A stretch of 64,000 nucleotides of DNA, taken from the NCBI GenBank assembly GCA_003156715.1, contig PMHO01000018.1:1-64000 (forward strand). The letters are read 5' to 3'. The translations under genes and the position numbers were made by a program. This DNA is from Candidatus Tityobacter terrigena. Lineage in GTDB: Bacteria; Vulcanimicrobiota; Vulcanimicrobiia; Vulcanimicrobiales; Vulcanimicrobiaceae. Below the pieces are notes generated by a model that searched no databases, was not told the origin of the DNA, and saw nothing but the letters and a program-made list of their open reading frames with translations. Every line of letters starts with the position of its first letter. Positions within the stretch are counted from its first letter, which is position 1. Of the stretch, positions 1 through 8,857 are shown piece by piece.

Positions 1-452
1 TCGCCGTCATTTTCTGGTTTTCCGTGGCGTAAGATCTTGGGAGAGGATCCGCGGTAGCCCACGCGCGCAACGGTATGGAGCATGGCGGCATTTTCGCGAA
101 GCTGGATACGCAGCCGGCGAACGTGAACGTCGACGGTACGGTCCGATTCAACGCGGTCAAGCGTGGCGTTATCCCAGGCAAGCTCAAGCAGTTGGGCGCG
201 ATTGAGTGCGCGTCCGGCGTTACGAGCGAGGGCGGCGAGGAGCTGGAGCTCACGTGGCTTGAGGTCGAGGACGCGGCCATTCACGGCGGCCTCCCGGCGC
301 CCAAGATCAATGGTGAGCGGTCCGACGTCGAAAACCTCGCGGTCGTCGCCAACGCTCGTCGGGATGCGCTCTGCGCGCATTGCCTGGACCACTTCGGCCG
401 CAATTGCCGCGGCCAGTTCGCGAATTGTGTTTGGATCGAGTGTAAACCCCAT
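1..452 (-). CDS. Winged-helix (OmpR/PhoB C-terminal type) DNA-binding protein, partial
   Basis: An open frame on the minus strand starts with ATG at 452 and is still open at the left edge (about 150 residues visible). Residues about 40-135 read as a Trans_reg_C winged helix: a GPLTIDLGRREAAV opening, LKPRELQLLAALARN, the recognition-helix stretch ESDRTVDVHVRRLR, and the closing wing VARVGYRG. The N-terminus (about 35 residues, predicted helical) is too short to be a phosphoreceiver domain, so this is a stand-alone DNA binder rather than a full response regulator. A good Shine-Dalgarno (AAGGAG, plus-strand 462-467) sits 9 bases before the ATG. The C-terminus lies outside the window. Confidence 0.85.
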   Translation of the reverse strand, partial: MGFTLDPNTIRELAAAIAAEVVQAMRAERIPTSVGDDREVFDVGPLTIDLGRREAAVNGRVLDLKPRELQLLAALARNAGRALNRAQLLELAWDNATLDRVESDRTVDVHVRRLRIQLRENAAMLHTVARVGYRGSSPKILRHGKPENDG

Positions 453-701
453 CGTCGCTGTCTCCTTCCGGCCTGGCGCCGGGTGCGCTGTGATGGGTGC
501 GCAAAGAGCCGGAAGCGGACGGCGGGGCAAGAGCGAAGCGAAGCGCAGAGGCGTAGGCCGGCCCTTGCGCCGCTGGCGGCTTCCAGCTAGCATCCCTCGA
601 TTCAGCGTGCACGGCGACAGGCCGGACGGTGACGGCGAACGTTCAGCCTCGAGACGGCGCAGGAGCGACAAGGCAATCCAGCCGCTCAAGCCTTCGACTG
701 C
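453..701. other. Divergent intergenic region
   Basis: About 250 bases separate the minus-strand winged-helix gene from the plus-strand gene at 702. Open frames crossing this stretch are rich in Arg/Ser/Ala and look like GC-driven shadows. Apart from the Shine-Dalgarno of the leftward gene I see no convincing promoter, repeat or RNA gene. If the rightward gene really begins at its internal ATG (807), the gap is 354 bases. Confidence 0.5.
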
Positions 702-1733
702 ATGACGATGGGTCGGAACGCGCGCAAATCGCACCCATCAGCAACGCCACACCTACCCGGAACGCCGCAACGAATTGCTAGCCGCGGTGGGTCAACCCGA
801 TGGATTATGCAAGCATCGACGACGGTCTACGAGCACATCGAGGCGACGCGCGTCCGGGTTCATGGTCCGAGCGGCGAGGAGCCCATGTCGCTCTGGGATC
901 GTCGCATCTGCGCGCTTATCGTCGATGGTCAGCCGCTGGGTAACCATCAGCTGCCGCAAGACAAAGAAGACCGCAAACGCGTCAACGAGATGATGGGAAT
1001 CGCGGGCGCCCTGGTCGGCGCAGACGTCGACCGCGAGATCGGCGGTCTGCGCAGCTTCCCACCACGGCACGGCGTCGCAACACCGGACTTCGAGGCCGAC
1101 CTCCGTAACGGACGCACGGTGCGTCTCGAAACCTGTGCGCTAGTCGACGAAACGCAACAACGCTACGTCAACGCTGCGGGCGCGATCATGCAACGGGTGA
1201 ACGACGCGATCGCGACGACGCCGACCGTCTGGAGCGCGAGCCCTTACTTTGTGCGCTGTTATGGGCGGCCGCTCGAACCCACCGACATCCGGCCCGTGAG
1301 CCGCGAGCTCACGGATTTTCTCACGAAGAGCGGTGCGACGCTGTCCGTAACCACAAGCATGACCAAGATCGGCGCGCCATACACCGTCCTCGAAGGGCTC
1401 GATACGCACGTCTGCAGGTTGAAAGAGAAAGGCAAGACGGGCGTCGTGTTCCAACCGCTGATGCACCTGCTCGGCGACGCGCGGCCACGAGACATCTTTC
1501 CGACGCTCTTCACGCAAAAGGCGGCGAAATACGGCGAGTATTCCGACGACGGCGCCATTGCGGTGTGGCTTGCGATGTATGTCCTCTCGCCGATGACACT
1601 GCCGTACGGCGACGTAGAAGCGCTCATTGCGACTGCTCCGGATCCACGCCCGTTCGATCGGCTCATCATCGGTTCCAAGACGATCGGTCGAGCCTTCGAT
1701 CCGTCTACGCGGCCCGGGTGCGCAGTTCCGTGA
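702..1733 (+). CDS. Unknown protein, possible PD-(D/E)XK-like nuclease fold
   Basis: A 343-residue protein I do not recognise. The first 35 residues are low-complexity and the body may start at ATG 807 (residue 36). A stretch near residue 128 (TPDFEADLRNGRTVRLE) has the spacing of a PD-(D/E)XK nuclease core (PD, about 14 residues, then E), but the usual following Lys is absent, so the assignment is weak. No signal peptide or membrane segment is evident. The stop overlaps a GTG (GTGA at 1730-1733) that opens the next coding stretch, so the two genes are probably one transcription unit. Neighbours (PIN-domain protein, DUF2971 protein) suggest an accessory or defence-type locus, which is inference only. 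Confidence 0.6.
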   Translation: MTMGRNARKSHPSATPHLPGTPQRIASRGGSTRWIMQASTTVYEHIEATRVRVHGPSGEEPMSLWDRRICALIVDGQPLGNHQLPQDKEDRKRVNEMMGIAGALVGADVDREIGGLRSFPPRHGVATPDFEADLRNGRTVRLETCALVDETQQRYVNAAGAIMQRVNDAIATTPTVWSASPYFVRCYGRPLEPTDIRPVSRELTDFLTKSGATLSVTTSMTKIGAPYTVLEGLDTHVCRLKEKGKTGVVFQPLMHLLGDARPRDIFPTLFTQKAAKYGEYSDDGAIAVWLAMYVLSPMTLPYGDVEALIATAPDPRPFDRLIIGSKTIGRAFDPSTRPGCAVP

Positions 1734-1821
1734 CGCCCGAATACGATCCGCGCGCCGCGCTCAAGCAACACCACCGTAATCTCGCCGCCGCGCCGATCGA
1801 CGGTCACGATGCGGCGGGATT

Positions 1822-2862
1822 TTGGCGCGAGACGTATTGGTCACAGTGGCACCCGATGCGGTTCCGATCGTCGTCGATGCGAACATTCTGCACGACTGTA
1901 TCGGACGATCGGCAAAGCGGCGCGAGCCAACGGCATTGGTCACGATCGCCAACACGCGCGCTGCCCGCATCTATTGCGCACCGCACGTCCTCGCCGAATT
2001 CGTCAAATATCGCGACAAGTGGGCCGCCGAATACGGGGTGAGCACGGCGGCCTATCAGGAAGCCTTCAATACCTACTACCGTCCCCTCGTGCGCCGGGTG
2101 CCAACCGACGGCCTCGAGGAGATGCTCTTACCCGACGAGCGCGCGCGCCTCGACGTATTGCGTATTGAGGACGCCGACGACGTACCGACAGCGACACTCA
2201 CTATCGCACTCGGCGCACTTCCCATGACCAGGGATCACGCGCCGTGGAAGGCTGTGCACGGTGCGCCAACTGACGCAGCCACGCTCCATTTGTGGGTCGA
2301 CCGCTTGATGAACGTCGGCAATCGGGCCGAAACCGAGAACCTGCAATCGTTCACGCTTGTCGGCGTCACAGCACCGGGCGCAGTCGCGATTCATTGGGCC
2401 GGCAAACTCTACCGCTTCTCGCCTGTAGCGTTCGGGATCGCCGCCGCCGCCATTGTCGGCGCGGCGTTCTGCGTTCCGCGCCCCGCCTATCAGAAGGCGT
2501 GGGACGCCCTCAAGACGGGGTTCGGCAGGCTCGATGAGGCTATCATGACGCCACACGTCCAGGCCAACGAGGAGCTCCAACACGAGTTGCCTCCTTTCCC
2601 GGGGTGGGACGATCTCGTCGCCGCGACGTCGCGCGACGCAGCTCTTGGGCGCGCATGCCTCTATCGGCTCGCGCGATCGCGGCGAACTCCGGCGACCGTC
2701 AGCTCGATCGTCGACGATTTACCGACGCTCGACATTGGCCAAGAAGCGCCCCGCGTAGGCAGGGTGCTGCGGCGCTATCCATGCTTTTCCGAGTTGCGCC
2801 CGCAATGGTGGCAAGTAGGCCGTCCCGAATCATTCGCTAACGGCGGCAGAAGGAGACGCTAG
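1822..2862 (+). CDS. PIN-domain protein with C-terminal extension; N-terminus probably frameshifted
   Basis: Residues about 15-145 look like a PIN (VapC-like) RNase domain: IVVDANILHDC carries the first acidic residue, YCAPHVLAEFVKY gives a central acidic residue, and a DADD-TATLTIALGA-TRD stretch gives the last acidic pair. The remaining 200 residues include a hydrophobic patch (VAFGIAAAAIVGAAF) and a helical C-terminus I cannot assign. The only start in this frame near the domain is TTG 1822 (or GTG 1849). A different frame starting at GTG 1730, overlapping the upstream stop by 4 bases, reads as sensible protein up to about 1820. A one-base slip near the TTTT run at 1820-1823 would join the two into one PIN gene. 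Substrate unknown. Confidence 0.7.
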   Translation: MARDVLVTVAPDAVPIVVDANILHDCIGRSAKRREPTALVTIANTRAARIYCAPHVLAEFVKYRDKWAAEYGVSTAAYQEAFNTYYRPLVRRVPTDGLEEMLLPDERARLDVLRIEDADDVPTATLTIALGALPMTRDHAPWKAVHGAPTDAATLHLWVDRLMNVGNRAETENLQSFTLVGVTAPGAVAIHWAGKLYRFSPVAFGIAAAAIVGAAFCVPRPAYQKAWDALKTGFGRLDEAIMTPHVQANEELQHELPPFPGWDDLVAATSRDAALGRACLYRLARSRRTPATVSSIVDDLPTLDIGQEAPRVGRVLRRYPCFSELRPQWWQVGRPESFANGGRRRR

Positions 2863-2945
2863 GCTCGACGACTCTCTGCGCGGTCTGGTCTAGCCGTGGA
2901 CGACGTTGCAAAAACACGGGGCGCCCCATCACCTGAGGAAGAGAG

Positions 2946-3875
2946 ATGATGACTGACGAGGCGGCCGGCGCAGTTTCCAAACCAATCTACAAGTATGTGG
3001 ACATCGCCGGCCTAAGGCGACTTCTTCAAGGCTCCATACGGTTCACCCAGCCGAGCGCCTTCAACGATCCATTCGAGTTGCTGCCGGAAGTCGTGGTCCC
3101 TAACAACGCGGTTCAGAAGCAGCTCAGCTTTTCGTTTGATGTGCGGGCGCAACGCCGGCAGCCGCCGCCGGGCGCTCTGAACGAAGTGCCGGACGGCTGC
3201 CAGGCGAGCGATGCCATGTCGCGCGACATCGTTCAGCAGTTCAACAGCCTTATCGGCATTCTCTGTCTGTCGCGGGTCAGTGAGTCGCTCCTAATGTGGT
3301 CTCACTATGCCGATCAATATGCCGGCGCTGTGGTTGAGTTTGATGGATCGCACGAATTCTTCGACGGCCAGATCGATGTCGAATATCGTCCGCTGCGGCC
3401 GATGCGTGATGTCGGCGCATATGTCTCACCGCTGGAACCGATCCCCGTCGCCGAACTTTGCGCAAAATCCGAGCAGTGGAAATACGAGCAGGAAGTACGG
3501 GTCATACGTAGCCTTGCAGACTGCGAGAAAAAAGGCATCGGCTCTCGCGGCTTTCTGGTCTACACTCAGCATCTGCCGCCCCAGTGTATCAAGTCCGTTA
3601 CCCTAGGCGAGCGCACGCCTCTCACAGAACAGCGGGCGATCTATGATGCTGTGAAAGACACCCGAATTTCCCTCGCGCTCGCCGCCATCGACCGTCGTGG
3701 CTATGCGTTCAGGCGCGAGCTGATTAAAATGGCTGTTCCGGTTTCGGAGATGAATCCGTGGATTACGCCGCGTACGGCTCATATCTTCAGCCACCTAACG
3801 ACGCCATTCGGTGAGATCGCGCGTCATCTAATCGCCAACCATCCGATGAGCAAGACCGTCAACAAGCCCGTGTGA
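2946..3875 (+). CDS. DUF2971 family protein
   Basis: A 309-residue soluble protein matching the DUF2971 pattern. It opens with a YKYVDIAGLRRLLQGSIRFTQP-like stretch followed by FNDPFELLP near residue 38. The central LCLSRVSESLLMWSHYAD near residue 115 is the family hallmark, and WKYEQEVRVI follows near residue 180. Biochemical function is not established for this family; members often occur in accessory and defence-rich regions. A purine-rich Shine-Dalgarno (AGGAAGAGAG) precedes tandem ATG codons at 2946 and 2949. It lies 83 bases after the PIN gene on the same strand, so it may be co-transcribed. Confidence 0.8.
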   Translation: MMTDEAAGAVSKPIYKYVDIAGLRRLLQGSIRFTQPSAFNDPFELLPEVVVPNNAVQKQLSFSFDVRAQRRQPPPGALNEVPDGCQASDAMSRDIVQQFNSLIGILCLSRVSESLLMWSHYADQYAGAVVEFDGSHEFFDGQIDVEYRPLRPMRDVGAYVSPLEPIPVAELCAKSEQWKYEQEVRVIRSLADCEKKGIGSRGFLVYTQHLPPQCIKSVTLGERTPLTEQRAIYDAVKDTRISLALAAIDRRGYAFRRELIKMAVPVSEMNPWITPRTAHIFSHLTTPFGEIARHLIANHPMSKTVNKPV

Positions 3876-3922
3876 GCACAGCAGCGGCTATTGAGGTTAT
3901 GGGGCATCCGAGGCGGTGCGTG

Positions 3923-3945
3923 TCCGGTAATGGAACGTTACCGGA
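3923..3945. terminator. Hairpin between convergent genes
   Basis: A perfect 8-base inverted repeat (TCCGGTAA / TTACCGGA) with a 7-base loop lies between the convergent DUF2971 and SDR genes. There is no strong T-run on either side, only ATTAAAA shortly after, so it is a plausible but weak terminator for the rightward genes. Confidence 0.4.
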
Positions 3946-4012
3946 ACGTCATTAAAATCGGTAGGCGAGTTCGAATGAAGCATTTGCCGAAGTGCTAAAC
4001 GCTTTCTCATGA

Positions 4013-4741
4013 TTACGCGCTGTAGCCGCCGTCGATAGTTAGACTGGCACCGGTAATGAAATCCGCTTCGGGGCCCGCAATGTAGGCCACAAAACTCGCG
4101 ATCTCTTCTGGAGAGCCAAAACGGGCGAGCGGCACGAGCCCCCGGATAGTCGATGCATGTGGGACGTCGGCCGGATTCATCTGGGTTGCCGTTGGACCCG
4201 GCTGAATGTTGTTGACCGTTATCGCACGCTTTGCAAGATCGATCGCAAGCCCGCGGACCATTGACGCAAGGGCACCCTTCGTCATCGAATAAACTGATGA
4301 GCCTGGGAATGCAGAGCGATCGGCGACCACGCTGCCGATTGTGATGATGCGCCCGCCTGCCACGAGATGCGGTAGAGCAGCTTGAATGGTGACGAACGGG
4401 GCGCGGACGTTCACGGCCAGCATTCGATCGAAATCCTCGAGTTCGTAGCCATCGATGCCAGCGAGAATCATGATGCCAGCGTTGCTTACGAGCACGTCAA
4501 GTGCTCCAAACCTTGCTACCGTCGCATTAACGGCGGCCTTCAGGGCTTCGTCGTCCGTGCTGTCGGCCCGAATTGCAAGTGCGACCCCACCGGCGTCGGT
4601 GATCTCGGCGACGAGCGCGTCGGCTTCCGCAGAAGCGCGCGCGTAAGTGAAGACGACGAGTGCGCCGTCACGCGAAAAGCGGCGCACGATGGCTGCGCCG
4701 ATGCCGCGCGATCCACCGGTGACGAAGACAACCATTCCCAA
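4013..4741 (-). CDS. SDR family NAD(P)-dependent oxidoreductase (3-oxoacyl-ACP reductase-like)
   Basis: A 242-residue classical short-chain dehydrogenase/reductase. Seen: the cofactor motif TGGSRGIGAA at residues 8-17, SNAG in the strand-4 region (near 85), the catalytic Ser in IGSVV, the YSMTK catalytic Tyr-Lys pair near 150, and NNIQPGPTATQM after it. Length is normal. Such proteins are cytoplasmic and reduce or oxidise a carbonyl/hydroxyl using NAD(P)H; the substrate cannot be read from sequence. It is divergent from the XRE/NB-ARC regulator at 4986, with 244 bases between them, so that regulator is a candidate controller. Start ATG at 4741. Confidence 0.9.
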   Translation of the reverse strand: MGMVVFVTGGSRGIGAAIVRRFSRDGALVVFTYARASAEADALVAEITDAGGVALAIRADSTDDEALKAAVNATVARFGALDVLVSNAGIMILAGIDGYELEDFDRMLAVNVRAPFVTIQAALPHLVAGGRIITIGSVVADRSAFPGSSVYSMTKGALASMVRGLAIDLAKRAITVNNIQPGPTATQMNPADVPHASTIRGLVPLARFGSPEEIASFVAYIAGPEADFITGASLTIDGGYSA

Positions 4742-4951
4742 AGTGTAGTGAGATGCGCAGCCCTGAGGCAGTGACTTTTACTACCGTGGAGCGAACTCTC
4801 AATTGAACGCGCGCCTGTGCCCCAATCCAACTGCACGCCGTCCGCGTAGAGTGCCGAAAATCGGATCCAGTCGCTGGAGTGCTTTACAATAAGTTGGCTG
4901 GTTGGCTTTGCACCATTGCCGCGATGGAACAAATCAGCCGGGGTGGTCACT

Positions 4952-4979
4952 TTGGCAAGCTGCCCGACCATGCTATTCT
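4952..4979 (+). promoter_or_regulatory. Candidate promoter for a leaderless regulator mRNA
   Basis: TTGGCA (4952-4957) and TATTCT (4974-4979) are spaced by 16 bases. The GTG start of the downstream gene is at 4986, only 6 bases after the -10 box, so transcription would begin at or next to the start codon. No Shine-Dalgarno is present. The paralogous gene at 10508 shows the same arrangement. Confidence 0.5.
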
Positions 4980-4985
4980 TTAGAT

Positions 4986-7433
4986 GTGGACGATACACGA
5001 TCGGCGCAATTTGGACAGCTGCTCAGACGACACCGACTCGCCTCGGGGTTATCTCAGGAGGGCCTCGCCGAACGAGCGCGGATTTCCGCGTCGGCGATCG
5101 GCGCGCTGGAACGAGGCTCTCGGCGCGCGCCATACCGCGACACCGTCTTGCTGCTTGCGGATGCTTTACGGCTCGCCGGTGCAGAACGAGTAGAGTTCGA
5201 GGCCGCCGCCAACCACGCCCGCGGTCGGCAGCAGCGCATCCACGACGGACTGCCTACAAGGCACAACCTACCGACGCGGCTGACCTCGTTTGTGGATCGG
5301 TTTGAAGAGATCGCCGAGATCAAGCGCCTGTTGAAAACCCATCGCCTTGTCACAATAACCGGCTCGGGCGGTGTCGGAAAGACTCGCGTAGCAGTCGAAG
5401 CTGCAAAAGAGCTGATCGATGAGGGCCAAAGCGACATCTGGTTCGTTGATCTCTCACCCGTGAGCGACGGGACATACGTCGCCGGGGCCGTTGCAACGGC
5501 GCTTCTGATTCCACTTCCACAAGGTGGCGATCAACTGGTGTCGCTCGCTGCCAGGCTAAAATCTCGAAAACTTCTGCTGATCATTGATAATTGCGAACAT
5601 GTCGTCAGTGATGCGGCGGCCGTGGCCAGCTCACTTCTGCGGGCCTGCCCTGATATCGCGATTCTTGCAACAAGCCGCGAGCGGCTGGCGATTGAAGGCG
5701 AGAGGGTGTACCGTCTTCCTTCCCTTGGCGTTCCCGCGAAGTCCCCTGCCACAGTCGAAGAGGCTTATAGCTATGCGGCACTGCAGCTGCTTACGGAGCG
5801 AGCACTCGCCATCGACCGCAGATGTGTACTAACCGCAGAAAGAGTCAGCACAGTTGCCGAGATCTGCCGGCAACTCGAGGGCCTTCCCTTAGCAATCGAA
5901 TTGGCAGCTACACGCCTGCCCTTTCTTGGCTTCGACGCATTGAACCGGCAACTGAAGGAGCACTTCGAGATAACGGGGATCGCTCGCGATCTTCCGCGAC
6001 GCCAGCAAACGATCTTTTCGACAATTGCTTGGAGCTACGCCCTTTTGGCCGAGCGAGAGCGAATGCTCTTACGACGCTTAGCGGTCTTCAACGGCGGCGC
6101 TACGCTCGAGGCGGCAGTGATTGTGTGCGCTGACAGCAGCTTGACGGCATCCAACGTGCCGGACCTCTTGTCACTGCTGGTGGATAAATCGCTTCTCACG
6201 GTGACTGCCGTTAACGATCAGAGCCGATATACGATGCTTGAATCGATCCGTGCATTCGCCTCGAGCAAATTGCTCGAGGCAGGAGAGGTTGTAACGATGT
6301 CGAGGGCACACGCAGCCTGGTTAGCCGGCATGGCCGAACGTGGCGACGCGCGCTTCCGAGAGACGACCACGGATCACTGGCTCCACGAATTCGGATCAGA
6401 AATCGATAACGTGCGTTCGGCGCTCAGTTGGGCTCTCGGTTCTCGCGAATATGAGGACGCGCTCCTTGCCGCCAAGATCATTGGCGGATTCCGCGGATTC
6501 TGGATAACAACGGAGCGTCACTCAGAAGGCCGACGTTGGGTGGAAGAGGCTCTGAGTAGGGTCGACGAGACACGCGATTCACCTTTTGCGGCAAATTTAA
6601 TGATCGCACATATGCAGCTCGTGGACGAATCCGAGCGTTTGAAAACGGGACTACGCGTTCTACCGTTCCTGGAAAGCGTCGTTGACCGAGGCGTCATTGG
6701 CAGGATGCATTCGTTTTTGGCGCTTGAGTACAGCTTGGCGGGTGAATTCGCCGAAGCTGACGAGTCGATCGCGCAGGCATTTGCGATTGCCACCGAGATA
6801 GGCTTCGGAGCTCGAGCGCTCGTCAGGCTACTTGTGGACCGTTCGGGAATTCGCGCACGGGCCGGCCGCTTTGACGAGGCACGAGCGGACCTCGCCGTGG
6901 CGGCTCGTCTAAGAGATGCGCTGGGCGACGAGAACCTAATGAGCCAACTGTATTGGGAAGCCTACGTGGAATTTGCCGGCAGCAACGTCAGGCGATCTGC
7001 GGAACTGCTCGAAACCTGCCTCGACGTATGTCGTTCGCAGTCGCGGAATCTGGCACTAGTCTTACCGGAGCTTGCCACTGCTCGCCTGATTCTTGGCGAG
7101 GTCGACGCAGCCAGAGCCGCGGCCCGTGAGGCTTTGGATCTCGCTCGCTTCGAAAGGAATCTCGCGCTGCGCGCGATTTGGCAAGTGGCTGCCATAACGG
7201 CAATTCTTGGCCAACCGCGTACTGGAGCTCGCCTGATTGGGTTCGCGATGGCCGAAACTGAACGGCAAAGGCGTCCTGCAGATCACTACTTCGCCGCTAG
7301 CCACAAGATACTCATGGCATCATTGAGTAAGCAACTTTCAAACGATGTGATCTCGCGGTTATCCAGCGAAGCTACGTTCCTCGACTTGGAGCAGGCCGTA
7401 GACGAAGCGGCTCAGGCGCTAGCACCGGGGTAG
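4986..7433 (+). CDS. XRE-HTH / NB-ARC ATPase / TPR transcriptional regulator
   Basis: An 815-residue STAND-type regulator. Residues 8-65 form an XRE helix-turn-helix (LSQEGLAERARISASAIGAL). An NTPase domain follows with Walker A GSGGVGKT at 126-133 and Walker B LLLIIDNCEH near 197-206. A TSRE sensor and a GLPLAIELAA motif come next. The C-terminal half is helical repeats of TPR type. In related proteins, ligand binding to the repeats with ATP cycling drives DNA binding. GTG 4986 is chosen because it aligns without gaps over the first 140 residues with the paralogue at 10508. It is divergent from an SDR gene and followed by an exported epoxide hydrolase, both plausible targets. Confidence 0.85.
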   Translation: MDDTRSAQFGQLLRRHRLASGLSQEGLAERARISASAIGALERGSRRAPYRDTVLLLADALRLAGAERVEFEAAANHARGRQQRIHDGLPTRHNLPTRLTSFVDRFEEIAEIKRLLKTHRLVTITGSGGVGKTRVAVEAAKELIDEGQSDIWFVDLSPVSDGTYVAGAVATALLIPLPQGGDQLVSLAARLKSRKLLLIIDNCEHVVSDAAAVASSLLRACPDIAILATSRERLAIEGERVYRLPSLGVPAKSPATVEEAYSYAALQLLTERALAIDRRCVLTAERVSTVAEICRQLEGLPLAIELAATRLPFLGFDALNRQLKEHFEITGIARDLPRRQQTIFSTIAWSYALLAERERMLLRRLAVFNGGATLEAAVIVCADSSLTASNVPDLLSLLVDKSLLTVTAVNDQSRYTMLESIRAFASSKLLEAGEVVTMSRAHAAWLAGMAERGDARFRETTTDHWLHEFGSEIDNVRSALSWALGSREYEDALLAAKIIGGFRGFWITTERHSEGRRWVEEALSRVDETRDSPFAANLMIAHMQLVDESERLKTGLRVLPFLESVVDRGVIGRMHSFLALEYSLAGEFAEADESIAQAFAIATEIGFGARALVRLLVDRSGIRARAGRFDEARADLAVAARLRDALGDENLMSQLYWEAYVEFAGSNVRRSAELLETCLDVCRSQSRNLALVLPELATARLILGEVDAARAAAREALDLARFERNLALRAIWQVAAITAILGQPRTGARLIGFAMAETERQRRPADHYFAASHKILMASLSKQLSNDVISRLSSEATFLDLEQAVDEAAQALAPG

Positions 7434-7534
7434 TTTTAACAACTTCTACGGGCGCCGCCCGCGATGCTACTGTGGGGAGACCGAATACTCGAGCCGGCCG
7501 CGGCCGCTCGACATATACATCCGGAGGTACCCTA

Positions 7535-8857
7535 ATGTCAATGGCGCGCGGACTCACCCGTCGTGACTTCGTCGGAACCGCGGGGGCCGTGGTTGCGGCA
7601 CTACCGCTTGGCCTGGTCGCAATTCCCGAAGGGTCTCAAGCGATGAATGACCCGACCGCCATTCGCCCGTTTCGTGTGAGCGTCCCCGAAGCTGATCTGG
7701 TTGAATTGCGCCGGCGTATCAACGCGACAAGATGGCCCAAACGGGAGACGGTCACGGATGACTCGCAAGGCGTCCCACAAGCGACGATTCAGCAACTCGC
7801 GCAGTATTGGGGTTCCGAATACGATTGGCGCAAGTGCGAGGCGAAACTCAATGCCTTGCCTCAATTTCTAACCGCAATCGATGGGCTGGATATTCATTTC
7901 ATTCACGTCCGGTCGCGGCACGAAAATGCGCTGCCGGTGATCGTAACGCACGGATGGCCCGGCTCGATCATCGAGCAGTTGAAAATCATAGACCCCCTAA
8001 CGAATCCGACGGCCCACGGCGGCAGCGCAGCGGACGCGTTTGATGTTGTGATTCCATCGATACCGGGTTTCGGCTTCTCGAGTGAACCCGCCACTACCGG
8101 ATGGGATCCCGCGCGTATCGCGCGCGCCTGGACCGTCCTCATGAAGCGTCTCGGCTACGAGCGATTCGTAGCCCAAGGCGGTGACTTCGGTGCGCTCATC
8201 TCGGACGTGATGGGCGAACAGGCGCCACCGGAACTGCTCGGCATCCACACCAACCTTCCGGGGACCGTTCCAAAAGAGATTGCGAAGGCATTGCAATCGG
8301 CCAATCCGCCGCCTGCGGGGCTTTCGGACGAGGAGCGGCAGGCGTACCTGCAGTTAAAAGATGTCAATCCAAAGCACTTCGCCTACGCCTACATGATGTC
8401 GACTCGGCCTCAGACGCTGTACGGTCTTTCGGACTCACCCATCCAACTCGCCGCGTGGCTCTTCGATCACGGTGATGGGTGGGCGCAACCGGCCGCGACC
8501 ATCACCTCGGCGGTGCTCGGCCGTACGGTCAACGGCTACAGTGCCGGCGCCGTCACGCGCGATGATGTCCTCGACAACTTCACGCTCTATTGGTTGACGA
8601 ACACTGGAATCTCCGCGGCCCGCGGCTATTGGGAAAATAAGGGGCGGAGCGTCTTCGGTGTCTTCAACGTTTCCATCCCTGTCGCTATGACGGTCTTTCC
8701 GGGTGAACTCTATCAAGCTCCGAAGAGTTGGGCGGAACGGGCGTATGCCAAACTCGTCTACTTCAACAAAGTCGATAAAGGCGGGCACTTCGCCGCGTGG
8801 GAACAACCGCAACTGTTCGCTGAAGAACTACGCGCCGGCTTTCGGACGCTTCGCTAA
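7535..8857 (+). CDS. Tat-exported epoxide hydrolase-family alpha/beta hydrolase
   Basis: A 440-residue protein that starts at ATG 7535 behind a strong GGAGGT (7523-7528). The N-terminus has a twin-arginine signal (LTRRDFVG then a hydrophobic stretch), so it is probably exported folded. An EHN-type N-terminal region (IRPFRVSVPEADLVELRRR) precedes an alpha/beta hydrolase core with the oxyanion motif HGWPGS. The nucleophile elbow GGDFGA has Asp, as in microsomal-type epoxide hydrolases, and the general-base His lies in GGHFAAWEQP near the end. These enzymes hydrate epoxides to diols; the natural substrate is unknown. It ends 4 bases inside the convergent peroxiredoxin-like gene. Confidence 0.88.
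   Translation: MSMARGLTRRDFVGTAGAVVAALPLGLVAIPEGSQAMNDPTAIRPFRVSVPEADLVELRRRINATRWPKRETVTDDSQGVPQATIQQLAQYWGSEYDWRKCEAKLNALPQFLTAIDGLDIHFIHVRSRHENALPVIVTHGWPGSIIEQLKIIDPLTNPTAHGGSAADAFDVVIPSIPGFGFSSEPATTGWDPARIARAWTVLMKRLGYERFVAQGGDFGALISDVMGEQAPPELLGIHTNLPGTVPKEIAKALQSANPPPAGLSDEERQAYLQLKDVNPKHFAYAYMMSTRPQTLYGLSDSPIQLAAWLFDHGDGWAQPAATITSAVLGRTVNGYSAGAVTRDDVLDNFTLYWLTNTGISAARGYWENKGRSVFGVFNVSIPVAMTVFPGELYQAPKSWAERAYAKLVYFNKVDKGGHFAAWEQPQLFAEELRAGFRTLR

Noticed and set aside
163-705. Plus-strand frame across the left edge region
   Set aside because: The Ser/Arg-rich translation is the antisense image of the winged-helix gene on the minus strand.
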